Source: Margaritifera margaritifera
Taxonomy: Eukaryota; Mollusca; Bivalvia; Unionida; Margaritiferidae
DNA: 64,000 bases
Direction of reading: 5' to 3'
Assembly: GCA_029931535.1 (NCBI GenBank)
Contig: JAQPZY010001190.1
Location: forward strand, 951,001-1,015,000
Shown here: positions 1-15,189 of the stretch, piece by piece
How the letters are laid out: each line of letters begins with the position of its first letter
Position numbering within the stretch: the stretch's first letter is position 1
Notes under the pieces: generated by a model
What the model saw: the letters and a program-made list of their open reading frames with translations, nothing else
What the model was told of the DNA's origin: nothing
Databases searched by the model: none
Translations under genes and position numbers: made by a program

Positions 1-514
1 AGGATTGTCATGGTGAGAGGGGGTGGGGAATGCATGCTTTTGCTTCCACAAAAACAATCTCTTTTACATAAATAATATTTTCAGCCATCCAGAGACTCCA
101 TTTTTTTATTAAATGGATGTATAAGCATAGTTTACGCTGAGACTGAATTTGTAAAAAAGTATGTGTGAACATAGTTTATTCTGACAATGTGCATTTCAGA
201 TAGAGTGTGAGACCATGCTCAATAGTGGAATCAACTTCATTTTATTATAAGAATAAGCATAGACCATCTGGAAATCTCCTTTATCTTTTTCCAGAGTAAC
301 ATATCAAGCCTATTGTACCTTTTCTCTCTGCATTACAACCAATTTAGGTGCAGTATAGCAGAACTTTTACAGTAGAACTTTGAAAACTTTAAGCAGTGCA
401 GGACCCAATTTTGGGTTTCCATATTGCAGTCATTGAGTGAATCATTCAAGTAATAATGGGTATTCAAGTGAATGAAGTTTGAGTTATCTGAGTTTTACTG
501 TAAATGCTTCATCA

Positions 515-625
515 ACTCGGACCTGTTATGGCATAATGCACTGGCAGATATAGGTCTGCCTTTTCGCATAAAATCAGTATTAGAGAGAATAATAGACCCT
601 ATTCTACTGTTACATTATGCTACTG
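515..625. mobile_element. Old relic of the double-hairpin MITE
   Basis: Two decayed palindromes follow one another: 'GGACCTGTTATGGCATAATG...GATATAGGTC' and 'TAGACCCTATT...ATTATGCT...GCAGGGCC'. Both keep the CATAATG-type centre flanked by GACC/GGTC arms. The terminal repeats are no longer clear. Confidence 0.5.
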
Positions 626-913
626 CAGGGCCCATCAACATAAACAGTACTCAACATTTCGAATAATAAATGTTACTCCAGACTTGGACATCTTTTTTTA
701 TTCTAAATTTATAAATGCAGCATTTTCGTTGTCCAAAATTTTTTGGGTACGATTTAGGGCAGAGTAAACTTTTATGATGAGGGGCCAGATCTGGGTGATG
801 TGGGTTTTATACCGTTCATTTTCAGTTTAGTGCATCTTATGGGCATATAAATATGGTATCTTTGTTAATGACTGAGCAAATATTGCCATCTTAGAACTTA
901 AAGACAAGCTGAT

Positions 914-914
914 A

Positions 915-971
<57 letters not shown>
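914..971. repeat. Microsatellite (TG)n(TA)n
   Basis: About ten TG units pass into about 20 TA units, ending 16 bases before exon 1. It sits where the polypyrimidine tract and branch region of the acceptor should be. Confidence 0.95.
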
Positions 972-973
<2 letters not shown>

Positions 974-987
974 TCCTTTTATTCCAG

Positions 988-1090
988 TTCTGGTCAAGAG
1001 GTACAGCGAATAAGTGTGATTAACAATGTTCCAGACCTACTGCGAGATAGTCATACGGAATGTATGCGTAGAGTGGTGCCCAAAGTCAGG
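988..1090 (+). CDS. PPP4R4: PPP4R4 exon 1 of window
   Basis: The acceptor is 'attccag' ending at 987, just after a (TG)n(TA)n microsatellite that replaces a normal polypyrimidine tract. The donor is GTATGT at 1091. The first base completes a codon from an upstream exon. It encodes SGQEVQRISVIN, then NVPDLLRDSHTECMRRVVPK and VR, matching the human stretch that begins LSAGQDVQ and ends RRVLPKVR. It ends in phase 0. Confidence 0.9.
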
Positions 1091-4000
1091 GTATGTATAT
1101 ATTAGAAGCCAGTTTTGTCTGCGGTCATTCAGAGGAGTGATATTTAGCACTTTCAATGTTTTGTTTGACAGGTCTTAACATGTCTACGGTTTGTCAAAAG
1201 AAAAGGATGTAAAACCATTTTTTATAAATAGTCGGAGTGTCTGTGTTTGTGTGAGGTGTACGTGTTTGTAAAAACACTAAAAGAAGAAAAAAAATTGGCC
1301 CCATTTTCCTGAAGAAAAAAAATTATTCTGCTCTCATCTGCTCTCCAAGCTTTTGATATGTTTCATATTTACAGATCAGAAAGCATTCTCTGTACTAAAA
1401 AGGAAACAAACAATCCCAGCTCATCCCCACTCATCAGTCACAATTATTTGTTCTAGGAGGGAACATTTTGACTCGGTATCTGCCTCCCCCCCCCCCCCCC
1501 CTCCACACACACACACACACACTGAAAAATCTTATTGGAACAAACATGAGGAAGTTTTAAAAAAGACACTCCATCCAAACTGAAAATTAATTTTTTAAAC
1601 TGAAAGGACAAACTATTATCTTCAGTGCTGTCTATAGAGTCAATTTCAATTAACAAAACCATTTAAATACATCCAGTGATCTGTTTTATTATGATTACAA
1701 AGAAAGGTTGACCTTAAATTTGACTTGAAAGATAGGTAACATAATGTGTTGTATTCTTATGCAACAATATGTAATGCAAGCTGATACTTCACTGTGCTCT
1801 GCTAACTCAATTGTTTGCATTCAAAGTGATAAAAGACTGCACACCATTATACATTTTGAATTTCAAACTCACTTTCACAGAACACTATCTGCAGATTTTG
1901 GAAAGATGGTATCTTTAAGAGAGTGCCAAAAAATTATGTATTTGCCAAACCACTACTGGCATGTTATACAAAACCAGGAAGCCTTAAGGAAAGGGTGGGG
2001 TAATAGGCTTAATTGTTATATGCCCGTCTTAAGTTGGGCATATTATGTTATGACGTTTTCTGTCCATCCATTAACATTTACTTTTGCTATCAGTAACTTT
2101 GTAACAGTTGGAAGGATTTTCATAAAACTTTACCCAAGTATATATCATGACTAGACAGTGTGTTATGTGTCTTAGCCATGCCCCCAATTAAAGCGTTCTT
2201 TGCCTTTTTAGCCAGAAACCTCTGATGTTTCACAGAAAAAGCAATTTTAAATTTCATTTATGAGAATGAACCTATTACAGGACAGGATCACATGATGAAA
2301 TACTATATCACTGTGTATATGAAAACTAAAATAATGATTCATTAAAAAAAGATTTAAAAGCTGCTTGCCATTAACAAAATATTTCTTATTTTGAATATGT
2401 TAAATGACCTGTTAGTTAGTCCATGTACCTTCTGGAAACAGATTGTAGGTTCCATATTTAATTTGTTGTGCAAAAATTTTGTTCCTGTTTGAATTTTTAT
2501 TTTTCCCCAAAATACAGAAATAAATTTACCTTATACATCTGAGGATATTTCTAGCTTGACAGAAAGACAGAAGTTGTTGTGCTTTCTAGACCCCCTGCCT
2601 CAAGGTCAAGATCATGGCAAGGAAAAATGTCATTTTGTATCCATGTTTGGGACACTTTGAACCACTGAAGATATTTTAATGACTCTTTAGCCAATGATAT
2701 ATCATGTAAAAATAGTGTGTCATATACCATAGTAATGTCCCCTGCCTCTAGGTCACGGATACAGCCAGGGAAAAAGCAACTCTTACTTGTATCCGTGTCT
2801 AGAGTATAATTTTCGAACCAATGAAGATATTTTAATGAAACTTTAACCAGTTATATATCGTGACTAGACAGTGTGTCACATACAGTAGCCACACCTGCCT
2901 CAGGGTCAAGGTCATGGCAAGGGAGAATATAAAACAGTGACCTCTATCCATGTATGGGCATAGTTTGTAAACTTTTAAACCAATCAAGATATTTTAATGA
3001 AACTTTAGCCTTTTCTATATCTTGACAGTATCTTGTGTATTCTAAGCATACCCCCTGCCAAGGTTACAACAAGGGATAATGTAAATATGTGGCATGTTTC
3101 TTCATCCATGTTGTGACAGTTTAACCCTTAGAGATATTTTACCCAGGTCCACATCTTACCATAGAGTAGACAGTTCCCAAGCTCAGAGATCAGGGTAATT
3201 AGTAGGAAAATGGTCACGATATGGGCATTGTCAAGTGCTATTTGTGGTACTCTTGCTTTAAACTGTATATTGAAACCTGTTTAAGCAGAAACTTTCATAT
3301 AAAGGATACCTACCAGTTAAGGGTGTTTGTGATCCTCCTAATTTCACTTACATCTTTAACCCTTTTATGCAGGGTACCTGTTTAGGAAGGAGAACATTAT
3401 GTAGTCATAAATGTTTGTAATAGACGTATTATGTGCTGTCACACACTTACTACTCTGTGTCAAAATATGTAAAGATACTAATATTTTAAGGGGGATACAA
3501 ACCTGTCAGAAGTTATATTTATGTCAGTTAAAATCAATTACAATTATTGATTGATAACATTTAAAATGTGACAGTGGATATTTGACAGGCTTAAATTCCT
3601 GTAAGTATCTGATATCTGTGACAATTTTTACCATAAGGTAGATCATATTATGTAATGTTTTCCATCTGTTTATCCATGCATCCCTAGGCCTCTTCCCTAT
3701 TTTTGTTCTGCACAATAACTGTAGTTCTTCACCATTTACAGTTACCAAACTTTGTAAGTAACTTGCATTTGAGTCAAGAGACCTATCAACTTTGGATTAA
3801 AAAGGTCTTAGATGAAGGTTGCAGGGCATGAAAGAAGGAAAATGTTTCCAGACAATAATTTGACATGTTTATCAGATACCTTGACCAACTGTTGTAAATG
3901 GCTTGCATTTGAGATCAGACAGACACCTATTAATATGGGGTTCAAAAGGTCAATGTCATGGTGACTCTTAGAAAAAGGGTTTCCTCACAATATTTTGAGT

Positions 4001-7000
4001 TCATTATTGCCAACTTTGACCAAACATTGTAGATTGCTTGCATTTGAGACAAGGAAGACACATGTTCATTTTGCAGTAAAAAAGTCAAAGGTCAGTTTCA
4101 CAGGGACAAAGAAGGAAAATCAAGTTCCACAAAACTACCTAAGTTCTATACCTCATGCCTTGACTAAACTTTGTAGATGACTTGCATTAGAGACAAGAAA
4201 GACACCTGTTGATTCTGAGGTGAAAAGGTCAAAGGGCAAGGGCAAAGTGACACCAAGAAGGAAAATGGTTTCCACAAAATAAGTTGACTCCTTTGCCACA
4301 AATCATGACAGAATTTTGTGGATGGCTTGCATTTGAGACAAGAAAGGCATCTATTGATTTTGAGGTTATTTAGTCAAAGGTCAAGGTTGCCACTTACCTT
4401 GACTAAAGTTTGTGGAGGGCTTGCACTTAAGAAATGGAAGAGGTGTTTTGATTTTGGGGTCAAGAGGTCACATGTCAAGGTCATTGTGACTGAAAAAAAG
4501 CCAATAAAAAAAATGGGTTTTGCACTATAACTTTTGTTCAAGAGTGAGTTCCTTGACCAAATTTTCTGGACGGCTTGCACTTTGGAAATGGAGAAACCTA
4601 TAGATCTTGCGGTCGTAAGGTCAAAGGTCATGACCATGGTAAGTCTGGTAAGTAAATATTTTTTTTGCACAGTAAGTTTTGTTCAAGACTGCATACATTG
4701 ACCAAAGGTTAAGGTTATGGAGACACATTTGTCAGTAATCTCCAGACTCAACCATGCCCTACTAGTGCCAACATAGAGGACTAGTAAATGTGAGGTGGGC
4801 ATATATTGTACTTTCACTGTACTCTTCTTTGCTAATTCAGATGCAGATATCAAGGAGGCAATAGCACTAACTCAACTGCATGTCCCTTTGCAATGTGCAT
4901 TTAGTTGCACTCTACAGTTTCAAACTTGGAATAGGGTTTGATTTTTAAAGAAAAAGAATTTCCCATGTTTTCCTCACTGGCTGTCCTGGCTATTTAAAAA
5001 GACCTTGCATATCTTAGGTGTTGTTAAAAGAACTTTGAATTCCCTTTATTTTGGTGTATGATTGATGGGTGTAATTTGGATTATAGAGTATACATCTTGG
5101 CCTTACTTCAGATGTTTATCTATCAAAAAACTGCTAGCTCTGCTTGGTCATTTTCACTTCCTGGACTTCAAAGGTAAATTGGAAAAAAAAGAACCAATAA
5201 CTTTTTTTTGCTTTTTATATATTTATAATTCATTCATTGCACTTTCACGAGCTGTATTGACTAATCTGGCAAAATTCATTTTCCCTATTTTAATCACTGC
5301 TTAAGTTAGTGTACTTTGGAATAGTTAAGGTTAATTTTTCGAGCATATTGGAGCAGCCATTTTATCAGCTGTCTGCTTTATATAGTGCATAGTTTCCATA
5401 ATTACCACATGTAAAGAAATTTCAGTCATAGCACATGAAAGTAGCATAGAGGTATGCTAACATTCTCTTCATTGTGCATGTTGCAAATGCAAACAAGTTC
5501 ACCTTTCACCTGTCACTCTGTCAGAAGTACATAATATCTGTAGAGTACAGCCTTTACAGTTATACAAGTTCAGTTTAGTTCAGGCATACAAATTCTTTAC
5601 TTGACCAGGTACTGTATATTGTTTATAGTGTTGTATATCTTTGGTTCCAAACATTGGTGGTTTTCTCAAATGGACATATTTGTGGAAATTAATGTTGACA
5701 TCGCTCGGAAAGAAAATTTAGTAAGTTTTCCCTATAACATGTATATTAAAATATTCTTTCATTGTTTATATTTGGTACTGTTTTCCACCAATATAAATTT
5801 TATATAATTTTGTTGTTTATGAAATGAATGAAATTGAAATCAAGATCCTTTTCATCAGAACTTGCTTATCTTTTAGCCAGATTTATGAAGACTTGAAGAG
5901 AAAGTCCATGAAAACTTTCACCCTTTATAATTTGATAAATATTAGCTTCATAAATATGAAAAATGTACATAAAGTTCTGAAAAATTCATGATTATGGAAA
6001 TATTTTAGTTCAGACTTTCGAAAGTCATACATATTTACTGTGTGTTTGGCACTGCCATACATGTAATTGCAGAGGTAAAATGTATGAATAATATGGGAGC
6101 ATAATAAGAACTCTGAATGGTTCATGTAATTTTTTGCATGAATGGGAACACTGATTATACCTTTCTGTTTAGAAATACATGTAACATTTTTCAGTAAAAT
6201 ACGTAAAATCAGCATATAAAATTTAGAAGATAGTTTACATAGGTTGTGTTCTTAAAGTACTACACAAGTCTGATGAGTGCATTGGTCATCTGTTAAGTTT
6301 TGTAAGACAAGAGAGTGATGTTAGGCCCACTTGGGTCTCTTGTTCTTTCATGTTAAACTTGTTTAATTTGTTGTTGAGATTCATATAAGATTCTGGATTA
6401 ATTTGGGACTGTGGCACACAGATGAATGAATAACAGTGTGAAACTGAGAACACCATGATACATCTACCCTGCAATAAATTTATGTTGTTCTCAAGAATTT
6501 TCAAGTAAATATTTTATGTAACTGTATTCTTTAATCTCCATATATGCTGAAGTATTTCATGAGAAAGCACTGCATGTAATGATACATGTGGATAAAGTAC
6601 ATCCAAAGAGTAAAGACCCAGTTATGTGTTGCATAATGAACTAACAGATCAGAGTTCATGCTCTTATTTTTTTTAAATCAATGAATTGTGTGGTTTCTGA
6701 TTTTGCTGGTGTATTATGAGACAACAAATCAGAATCTACACTGTACATAGGCATGCTCGATAACACCAACAAAAACTGCAATTTGCCATAAGTCTTCTCT
6801 TGAAACTGTAATAAAATTTAAGTCACATTCCTCCAGTCCATATACGTGTTCCCATGGGGGAGATATCATGACAAATTCTTCAGGAAGAAATTTTATTGCA
6901 TGTTTAATTTACGGCTTAGTGAAAAACATCCTTTGTCTGCTAACAAAAGGGAACTTAAGAGATCTGAATATTTCAATTTCTTCTGAGCTTTCCTGACCAG

Positions 7001-10000
7001 AACATTTTACAGTGCTTTTCCCATGATTAGATCAGATGACCAGCTTTGTACATTGTCAAAATTAAATTTAAAAAAAAGAAAATGTCAGAAAAGTAGGAGG
7101 TGGGCTTATTATTATTAGACCAAGATACCCTTAGCAAATATTTGCCAAAATTTTGTCAAAAAGGGGGTAGTTGGAGGTAGGTTGGGGCATGTCATCATGA
7201 ATTGGCTTATCAGATAAAAACAGTAACTTGACTTTAAACCGCATACTCTTTAAAATAATACATTTTTCACATAAAAATGTTTGGATCTCAGTGGTATTCA
7301 TAACATGTTAATATCATTTTATTTTCCATGACTCTTACAAGTACAGTATTTTTGCAACATAAAATATTTTAACACACTTTTGTATGCACTGTCACTGAGT
7401 ACATGTAGCCTGTTATACTTTATTTATCATGAATAATGTCTTCATGAATTTAGGTAATCCTTTGGATATTTTGAAATATAATTATTACACTTGTAACAAT
7501 GGTGTAATATTGCAATCTTCCACAGGCTTTTCTGAGTCTTAGATTTTGACTCGGTCAAGTAGATTTGCTTTTAATAATTTTCTGGTCAGATACAGTTTTG
7601 ATTCTGAAGCTTGAACCCAAATGGATGTTAATGAGGTACTTGTATTGTCTGTCTCATGGCCCTTTTCTATGTGTCTACAAATTGATTCACCAATTTTAGC
7701 TCTACTGGTTATAAACCAGAAGAACTTATGGGATGGTCTGTTTTCTGGATTGCCTTGAAACTTTACACACACATTTATCCCAGGGTCTAGTTCCTCCTAA
7801 ATGAAAATCGTGCCTCTTGGGCATCCATTATAGCTGTCACAATGGCCGTCTTCAAAATTTTCTCACAATTCCTCCTGAATGGATTGTTATATCAACATGG
7901 GGTTTCCACATAAAGACTTCTTATGATATCTAGTTGGTCCTAAATGAAAATGGTGCTAATCTGACATCTAGTATCTTGAAAGTCTTCTTCCTGAATGGAA
8001 AGTCATATTGACTTGGGGTTTTCACCAGAAAACTTCTTATGATGTTTAGTTGGTCCTAAATGAAAATGGTGCCGTTCTGACCTCCAATATGGCCACCATC
8101 ATGGTGGCCATTTAGAAAATCTTGTTATTCCTCCTCCTAATAAACAGAAGTCATATCAACATATGGTTTTCACCAAAAGACTTATTATGATGTTGTCTAG
8201 TTGATCCTAAGTAAAAATGGTGCCAAACTGACCTTAAATATGGTCACCATGATAACCATCTTGAAAATCTTGTTATTGCTATTCTTCCTAGATGGATGGT
8301 CATATCAACATGGGGTTTACACTAAAGGACTTATTATGATGTCTAGTTTGTCCCAAATAAAAATGGTGCCAATCTAACATTCAATATGGCCACCATAGCA
8401 GCCATTGTGATAATCTTGTTTTTGCTACTTCTCCTAAACGGAAGGTCATACTGACATGAGGTTTTCACCAGAACGCTATAAATTATATATAGTTGGTCCT
8501 AAATAAAAATGGTGCAAATCTTGCATCCAATATAGCTGCTATGATGGCCATCTTGAAAATCTTGTTTACACTACTTCTTCTGAATGGATGGATGATCATA
8601 TTGATATGGGGTTTTTACGAAAAGACTTTTAATAATGTATAATTGGTCCTAAATAAAAATGGAGGTGATCTGACATCTAATATGGCCACCACAGTGGCCA
8701 TCTTGTCATCATTTAAGAATATCCGAAATGGTTTCAACACTCAGTAGTAAAAAAGAAGAAACAGTCTGATCTTGGAATCCTAGAAATTTTTTTTGGACAG
8801 TTGAGCATCAGCTTCTTTGAGGGACTCTTGTTCTTGAATGTTTTCTGTTTTTTTTTTATATTTATTTAGAGCATGTAAATGTGGCTCATTTGTTCAATTT
8901 AATGCAAGCATAATGTCGACTATTGATTTCCCAAGGGGATGCTTTTATTCACTTTGACTCATTGAATTTCAGTGTCTTATTTTGCCAGACTTGAAATATT
9001 TGTCAAATAAAACCTATTTTAGATGCTTATTACTAACTCCTGTTGCCTGACTGGCTATTGATTTCAGTGGCATAGAAATATTTCCATCTGCAAAAGTAAT
9101 TTTTTTGAAGATATTAAGTATTTGGTTGATATTAATGTCATATTAAAACCTCAGCCTAATTTTCTGAAAGATATTAAGTGTTTGGTTGATAGTATTGGCA
9201 TATTAAAATCTCAACCTATTGAACATCTGAAAATACATCATTCCAAGCTTATAATATTTATTCTGTCAGTTTATCATGTGATTCTTTCAGATTGTCAAAT
9301 CAGATAAATGGTATGGTGCTCAAATTGACAGCCTCTTTTAGCAACACTTTCTGTAAGTTTTTTGCTTAAGGGCAGGGGTTCACCATTACAATTTGCATCC
9401 CATTATTACAACTACAGTAGAGGTTCAATTATCCATACTTTAAATAGCCATACCGCCCTCTGATCAGAATCAAACCCATGTCCCATGACTCTTTCACACC
9501 ATGGTTGGCAGTATTCACATATTGGCTACTATTTTGACATTTATATCTTTGGAGATACCTAGTTTCCTACAGTATTTTTTCACTTGTCTCTCTGTGGATA
9601 TCTAGTTTTCTACAGAGTATTTTGACATTTATCTCTCTGGAGGTACCTAGTTTCCTACAGTTTTGTTTCATTTGTCTCTCTGTGGATACTTAGTTTTCTA
9701 CAGACTATTTTGACATTTATCTCTGGAGATACCTAGTTTCCTGCAGTATTTTTTCATTTGTCTCTCTGTGGATACCTAGTTTTCTACAGAGTATTTTGTC
9801 ATTTATCTCTCTGTATACTGTATACTAGATACCTACATGTAGGTATCCACAGAGAGATAAATGACAACATAGTGTGCAGTCCTTCACAAAAATCCTAATT
9901 TATGATCGGTATTAAAATCTTGAATAGGGCATTTGTTTTAATGCAAAAGTTAGAGAAGGTGACTCAGAAGAAAGAAGCATAAATTCAAATAAATGAGTTT

Positions 10001-13000
10001 CACCATGACATTATTGATGACATCCACTTACCACAAAGTTAGAAATTGTCAGTATTTTTCATGTTTTAATTGGTGTTATGGATGCACCACATGTTTGTTG
10101 CATGTGGCATGCAGTAAAATACAACAAAATTGCATCCTTGTTACATTATACCTGATAATTCTCCACATGCAATAATACAATTTAAAAGTCATCATTTCTT
10201 TATCGTTAATCATTTCCAATAGATTTGAATTCTTAGAGTGACTCAAGTTAAGAAATTTATCGTTGTGTAATTTTTGTCAAGAGATCTTTCCATATGTTCA
10301 CACAGATATGAGAGCTTTCTTATTTTTTTACACATTATTTTCTCACAGACTATTTCAAAATGAAATTTGGACCAACATAGTTCTTTGACCTGACAAAAAT
10401 AATGACCCATTATTATTTTAACTGCAAATGTCATCCCTTTAATTGGCCAGGAAGTCTCGAATACATGTAAATATTTTTGAACAGTATGAAGATAATTTTG
10501 GACTATGAAGTGGATAAGAATGATAATTTGGACTATGAAGTGGATTACAATGTTGTTTTCCATATTCATTGTTTTGATAAAATTGTTCAAGGAAGATATC
10601 TTGATTGTTTTGTTTTTTTATATGTAAGTGCCAAATGACCTAGAAATACATGTGCCTTGCATATTGTTTTGTAAGAAAACAAGTCTTACAAAGTATGATG
10701 TGCTAATGCTATAAATTTAAATGGATAGCTCCAACTATAAATCTAAATGGATACAGTAGCTCCAACTATAAATCTAAATGGATAGCTCCAACTATAAATC
10801 TAAATGGATAGCTCCAACTATAACTCTAAATGGATACAGTAGCTCCAACTATAAATCTAAGTGGATACAGTAGCTCCAACTATAAATCTAAATGGATACA
10901 GTAGCTCCAACTATAAATCTAAATGGATACAGTAGCTCCAACTATAAATCTAAATGGATACAGTAGCTCCAACTATAAATCTAAATGGATAGCTCCAACT
11001 ATAAATCTAAATAGATAGCTCCAACTATAAATCTAAATGGATACAGTAGCTCCAACTATAAATCTAAATGGATAGCTCCAACTATAAATCTAAATGGATA
11101 CAGTAGCTCCAACTATAAATCTAAATGGATAGCTCCAACTATAAATCTAAATGGATACAGTAGCTCCAACTATAAATCTAAATGGATAGCTCCAACTATA
11201 AATCTAAATGGATAGCTCCAACTATAAATCTAAATGGATAGCTCCAACTATAAATCTAAATAGATAGCTCCAACTATAAATCTAAATGGATACAGTAGCT
11301 CCAACTATAAATCTAAATGGATAGCTCCAACTATAAATCTAAATTGATAGCTCCAACTATAAATCTAAATAGATAGCTCCAACTATAAATCTAAATGGAT
11401 AGCTCCAACTATAAATCTAAATGGATACAGTAGCTCCAACTATAAATCTAAATGGATACAGTAGGTCCAACTATAAATCTAAATGGATAGCTCCAACTAT
11501 AAATCTAAATGGATAGCTCCAACTATAAATCTAAATGGATAGCTCCAACTATAAATCTAAATGGATAGCTCCAACTATAAATCTAAATGGATAGCTCCAA
11601 CTATAAATCTAAATGGATAGCTCCAACTATAAATCTAAATGGATACAGTAGCTCCAACTATAAATCTAAATGGATACAGTAGCTCCAACAATAAATCTAA
11701 ATGGATACAGTAGCTCCAACTATAAATCTAAATGGATAGCTCCAACTATAAATATAAATGGATAGCTCCAACTATACATCTAAATGGATACAGTAGCTCC
11801 AACTATAAATCTAAATGGATAGCTCCAACTATAAATCTAAATGGATACAGTAGCTCCAACTATAAATATAAATGGATAGCTCCAACTATAAATATAAATG
11901 GATACAGTAGCTCCAACTATAAATCTAAATGGATAGCTCCAACTATAAATATAAATAGATAGCTCCAACTGTAAATCTAAATGGATACAGTAGCTCCAAC
12001 TATAAATCTAAATGGATAGCTCCAACTATAAATCTAAATAGATACAGTAGCTCCAACTATAAATCTAAATTGATACAGTAGCTCCAACTATAAATATAAA
12101 TGGATAGCTCCAACTATAAATCTAAATGGATAGCTCCAACTATAAATCTAAATGGATACAGTAGCTCCAACTATAAATATAAATAGATAGCTCCAACTAT
12201 AAATCTAAATGGATACAGTAGCTCCAACTATAAATCTAAATGGATAGCTCCAACTATAAATCTAAATGGATACAGTAGCTCCAACTATAAATATAAATGG
12301 ATAGCTCCAGATATAAATCTAAATGGATACAGTAGCTCCAACTATAAATCTAAATGGATAGCTCCAACTATAAATCTAAATGGATAGCTCCAACTATAAA
12401 TCTAATTAGATAGCTCCAACTATAAATCTCACTGTTTTGTTTTATCATATGGTATGATTTAAAACCCATACAGGATATGAAAATGCTATTGATTTACCAA
12501 ACCAGGGAAGTTCAGTATAATGACTTGATAATTGAGTTACAGTATCCCATCTCATCCCACAAATAGCACAGGTCAGGCAATATTGGATCATCAACTTGGC
12601 AATTTCTGGGACCATTGATATGCTTGGCATAGATGCATACATGGATTGCTGACTTAAACATTGCAAATGGTTGACTTTGATCACACATGCCCAAGTCTGC
12701 ATGAAGGTATTATAAACCAAAGTCGCAATCAGTCAGTGTGATGTTAAACAGATCAGTGACTCACTATCAGAGATTTTTCAATGGTAGCACATTGATTCTG
12801 GATGCCAGAAGTGACAAACTTATATTTTTTTGGTATATTTTATGCCAATTTTATTTAACAGTAGGTTCAAACAACTTATGCAACATACTTTTAATGGCTT
12901 TGATCTTGGCATTCATTTGTGTTTGAGGTAAAGGGAACCAGAAAACAAAGAGGAAGTTACCAATCCAAGATGGATTTCCATTTACTCTTGCACATGCTGG

Positions 13001-15157
13001 AACTAGGGATTGACCTAGGGCAGCAGAGGTAAAAAAAAAAAAAAGCCAGTCAGTGGATTACTACAGCACTTTCCATCTCCAATGCACAAGACGATTCAAG
13101 AAACTTAGTTCAGAAACATTCACAAATGAGAAATATTGATTCATAATTAATTTTAAATACTATCCTGTTGGTCTGATAGGACTGTACAGTGATGTCCAGT
13201 TATACTGAGGTTTTTAGGAGCTGTTAACTTGTACCTCATTAAAAATGAGGCCACATTAAAGTGAGGTATGTTACAAGGAAGACAGCTTGTGTGTCATAAT
13301 GAGGTATGTTGTACACAGAAACACAAAATAGGATATTTAATCATGTTGTAAGACAGCTTGTGTGTCACAATGAGGTATGTTGTACACAGAAACACAAAAT
13401 AGGATATTTAATCATGTTGTCAGACAGCTTGTGTGTCACAATGAGGTATGTTGTACACAGAAACACAAAATAGGATATTTAATCATGTTGTAAGACAGCT
13501 TGTGTGTCATAATGAGGTATGTTGTACACAGAAACACAAAATAGGGTATTTAATCATGCCAAGTGAAAAAAATTCTGTGTTTCCTGTAATCAGACACACT
13601 CTTCTAAAATCCCATGGGTGTGCGTTGTAGTTCTTCAGTTTGACAAATGGAACTAACCAACAATGTACAAATTGATAAATTAAACAAAATTAAGCAAAAA
13701 CAATACTTACTGACCCTCCTTTTTTCAAACCTGTTAGAGGAAAAACAGGAATTTTTTGTGTGTGGCTAAAACTGGTTCTTATTAGCCAAGAACTAATTCA
13801 GATGAAGTATGTAGTAATGATATAACTTTATCTAGACAGTTTGACAGGTTCCATGACCATGCCATCTTTACACAAGGAGTCATAGTATACTAAGGGGCCA
13901 CTGTAAATGTATATTTGTCTTCCTTGTACATAGACATCCCAAATAGAGGTGACTTTGGATAATGGCATGGTCATTGATTGGTTTATTCAGGATATCCTAA
14001 AGTCATTTCATTAATAACACATCATTTTATTTGATCATTAATTAAGGAAATCAAATCAATCATTGATGTACTTCATACAGCTTTCCAGGACAGTCTTCTG
14101 GACATGATCAGTGAAAAGTAAATACCAAAGTGACTTTGATAAATACTACACCAAGTGACTTCTTACATTATCATTATAAATCATGCCCAATTACCAATAA
14201 CTGACCCCAAACCAGCAGAAGCATCATACTGCCATGTGGATGCTGGCAGGGTTCAAGATTGCTTCATCTTTGATGGCTCAGAGCCAGGAACTTTGGATCT
14301 GGACCAGAAACTTTTGGAAACCATCCACAGTTCTTTCTTTTACATTGCTAGTTTTTTCTAAATGATTGTGTTAATGCTCCTTAGAAACCTGTTCTGAGAT
14401 AATGTTATACAGAACTAAGCCTAGAATTGACTAATATGCAGAGTGAATACAACACTATCATTCAAAGTTTATCCTTTGTATAGTAGACAGATGTCCCTTA
14501 GAATCTGCAGCATGAATTGGTTTTCTTGCAGAGGAGAAATATTAAGTTATATTCTTCTGTCTTTATTCTTTGCATCACTTTGTGGTAAAATTGAGGTCAG
14601 AAAAGTTTGTTTACCTCATTGATAGGTGACTATGACTTTTTTGAGAATTACACTATTTTGGTCTATATATTTGGTCTTTAAATAGAAGTCAAACAAGACC
14701 AGAACTGTTTCTGTTGTGTAAATGTATTATCATTCTTTTATTATACTCCTGCCTCAGTAGAGGTAGAATATGTAGGATTCCTCGTCTCCATCTGTCTGCC
14801 CTTCCATCTGTCACACAATCTTGTGAATGCAACTAGTCCAATTTTTAGCTTACCTGGCCATAAAACCAAATTAGCTTGTGGTATTCTTCATCCATTCTGC
14901 CTGCTTCGTCTGTCACATGTTGTCTGTCAACAATTGCTATTTTCAACTTCTCCAAAACCATAGGACCAGTTTCAACCAAACTTGGAAGAAAGCATCCAGG
15001 CAATGCATAAATGCCTTTTTGGCTTATACAAATGATGCCAATCTACCATCAAATATGGCTGGCATTGCTTAAAATAGAAAAACCTTTAAAATACTTCTAA
15101 AAAATTGCTGAACAAATTTGCCAGAAAGCATCTTGGCATGAATGACTTTCAATTTTG

Positions 15158-15189
<32 letters not shown>

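Larger units (their letters stand above)
1..987 (+). other. Intron of PPP4R4 (upstream part)
   Basis: It is inferred to be intronic because exon 1 starts mid-codon. Positions 1-500 show nothing recognisable. 515-625 is an old double-hairpin MITE relic, and 914-971 is a (TG)n(TA)n microsatellite running into the splice acceptor. Confidence 0.6.

Noticed and set aside
1744..2154. 136-codon open frame as a possible gene
   Set aside because: No recognisable domain; the 3' part is in diverged tandem repeat; no splice or promoter support.
10711..12430. CRISPR-like array
   Set aside because: Units are head-to-tail with no unique spacers, and the locus is eukaryotic; it is a satellite.
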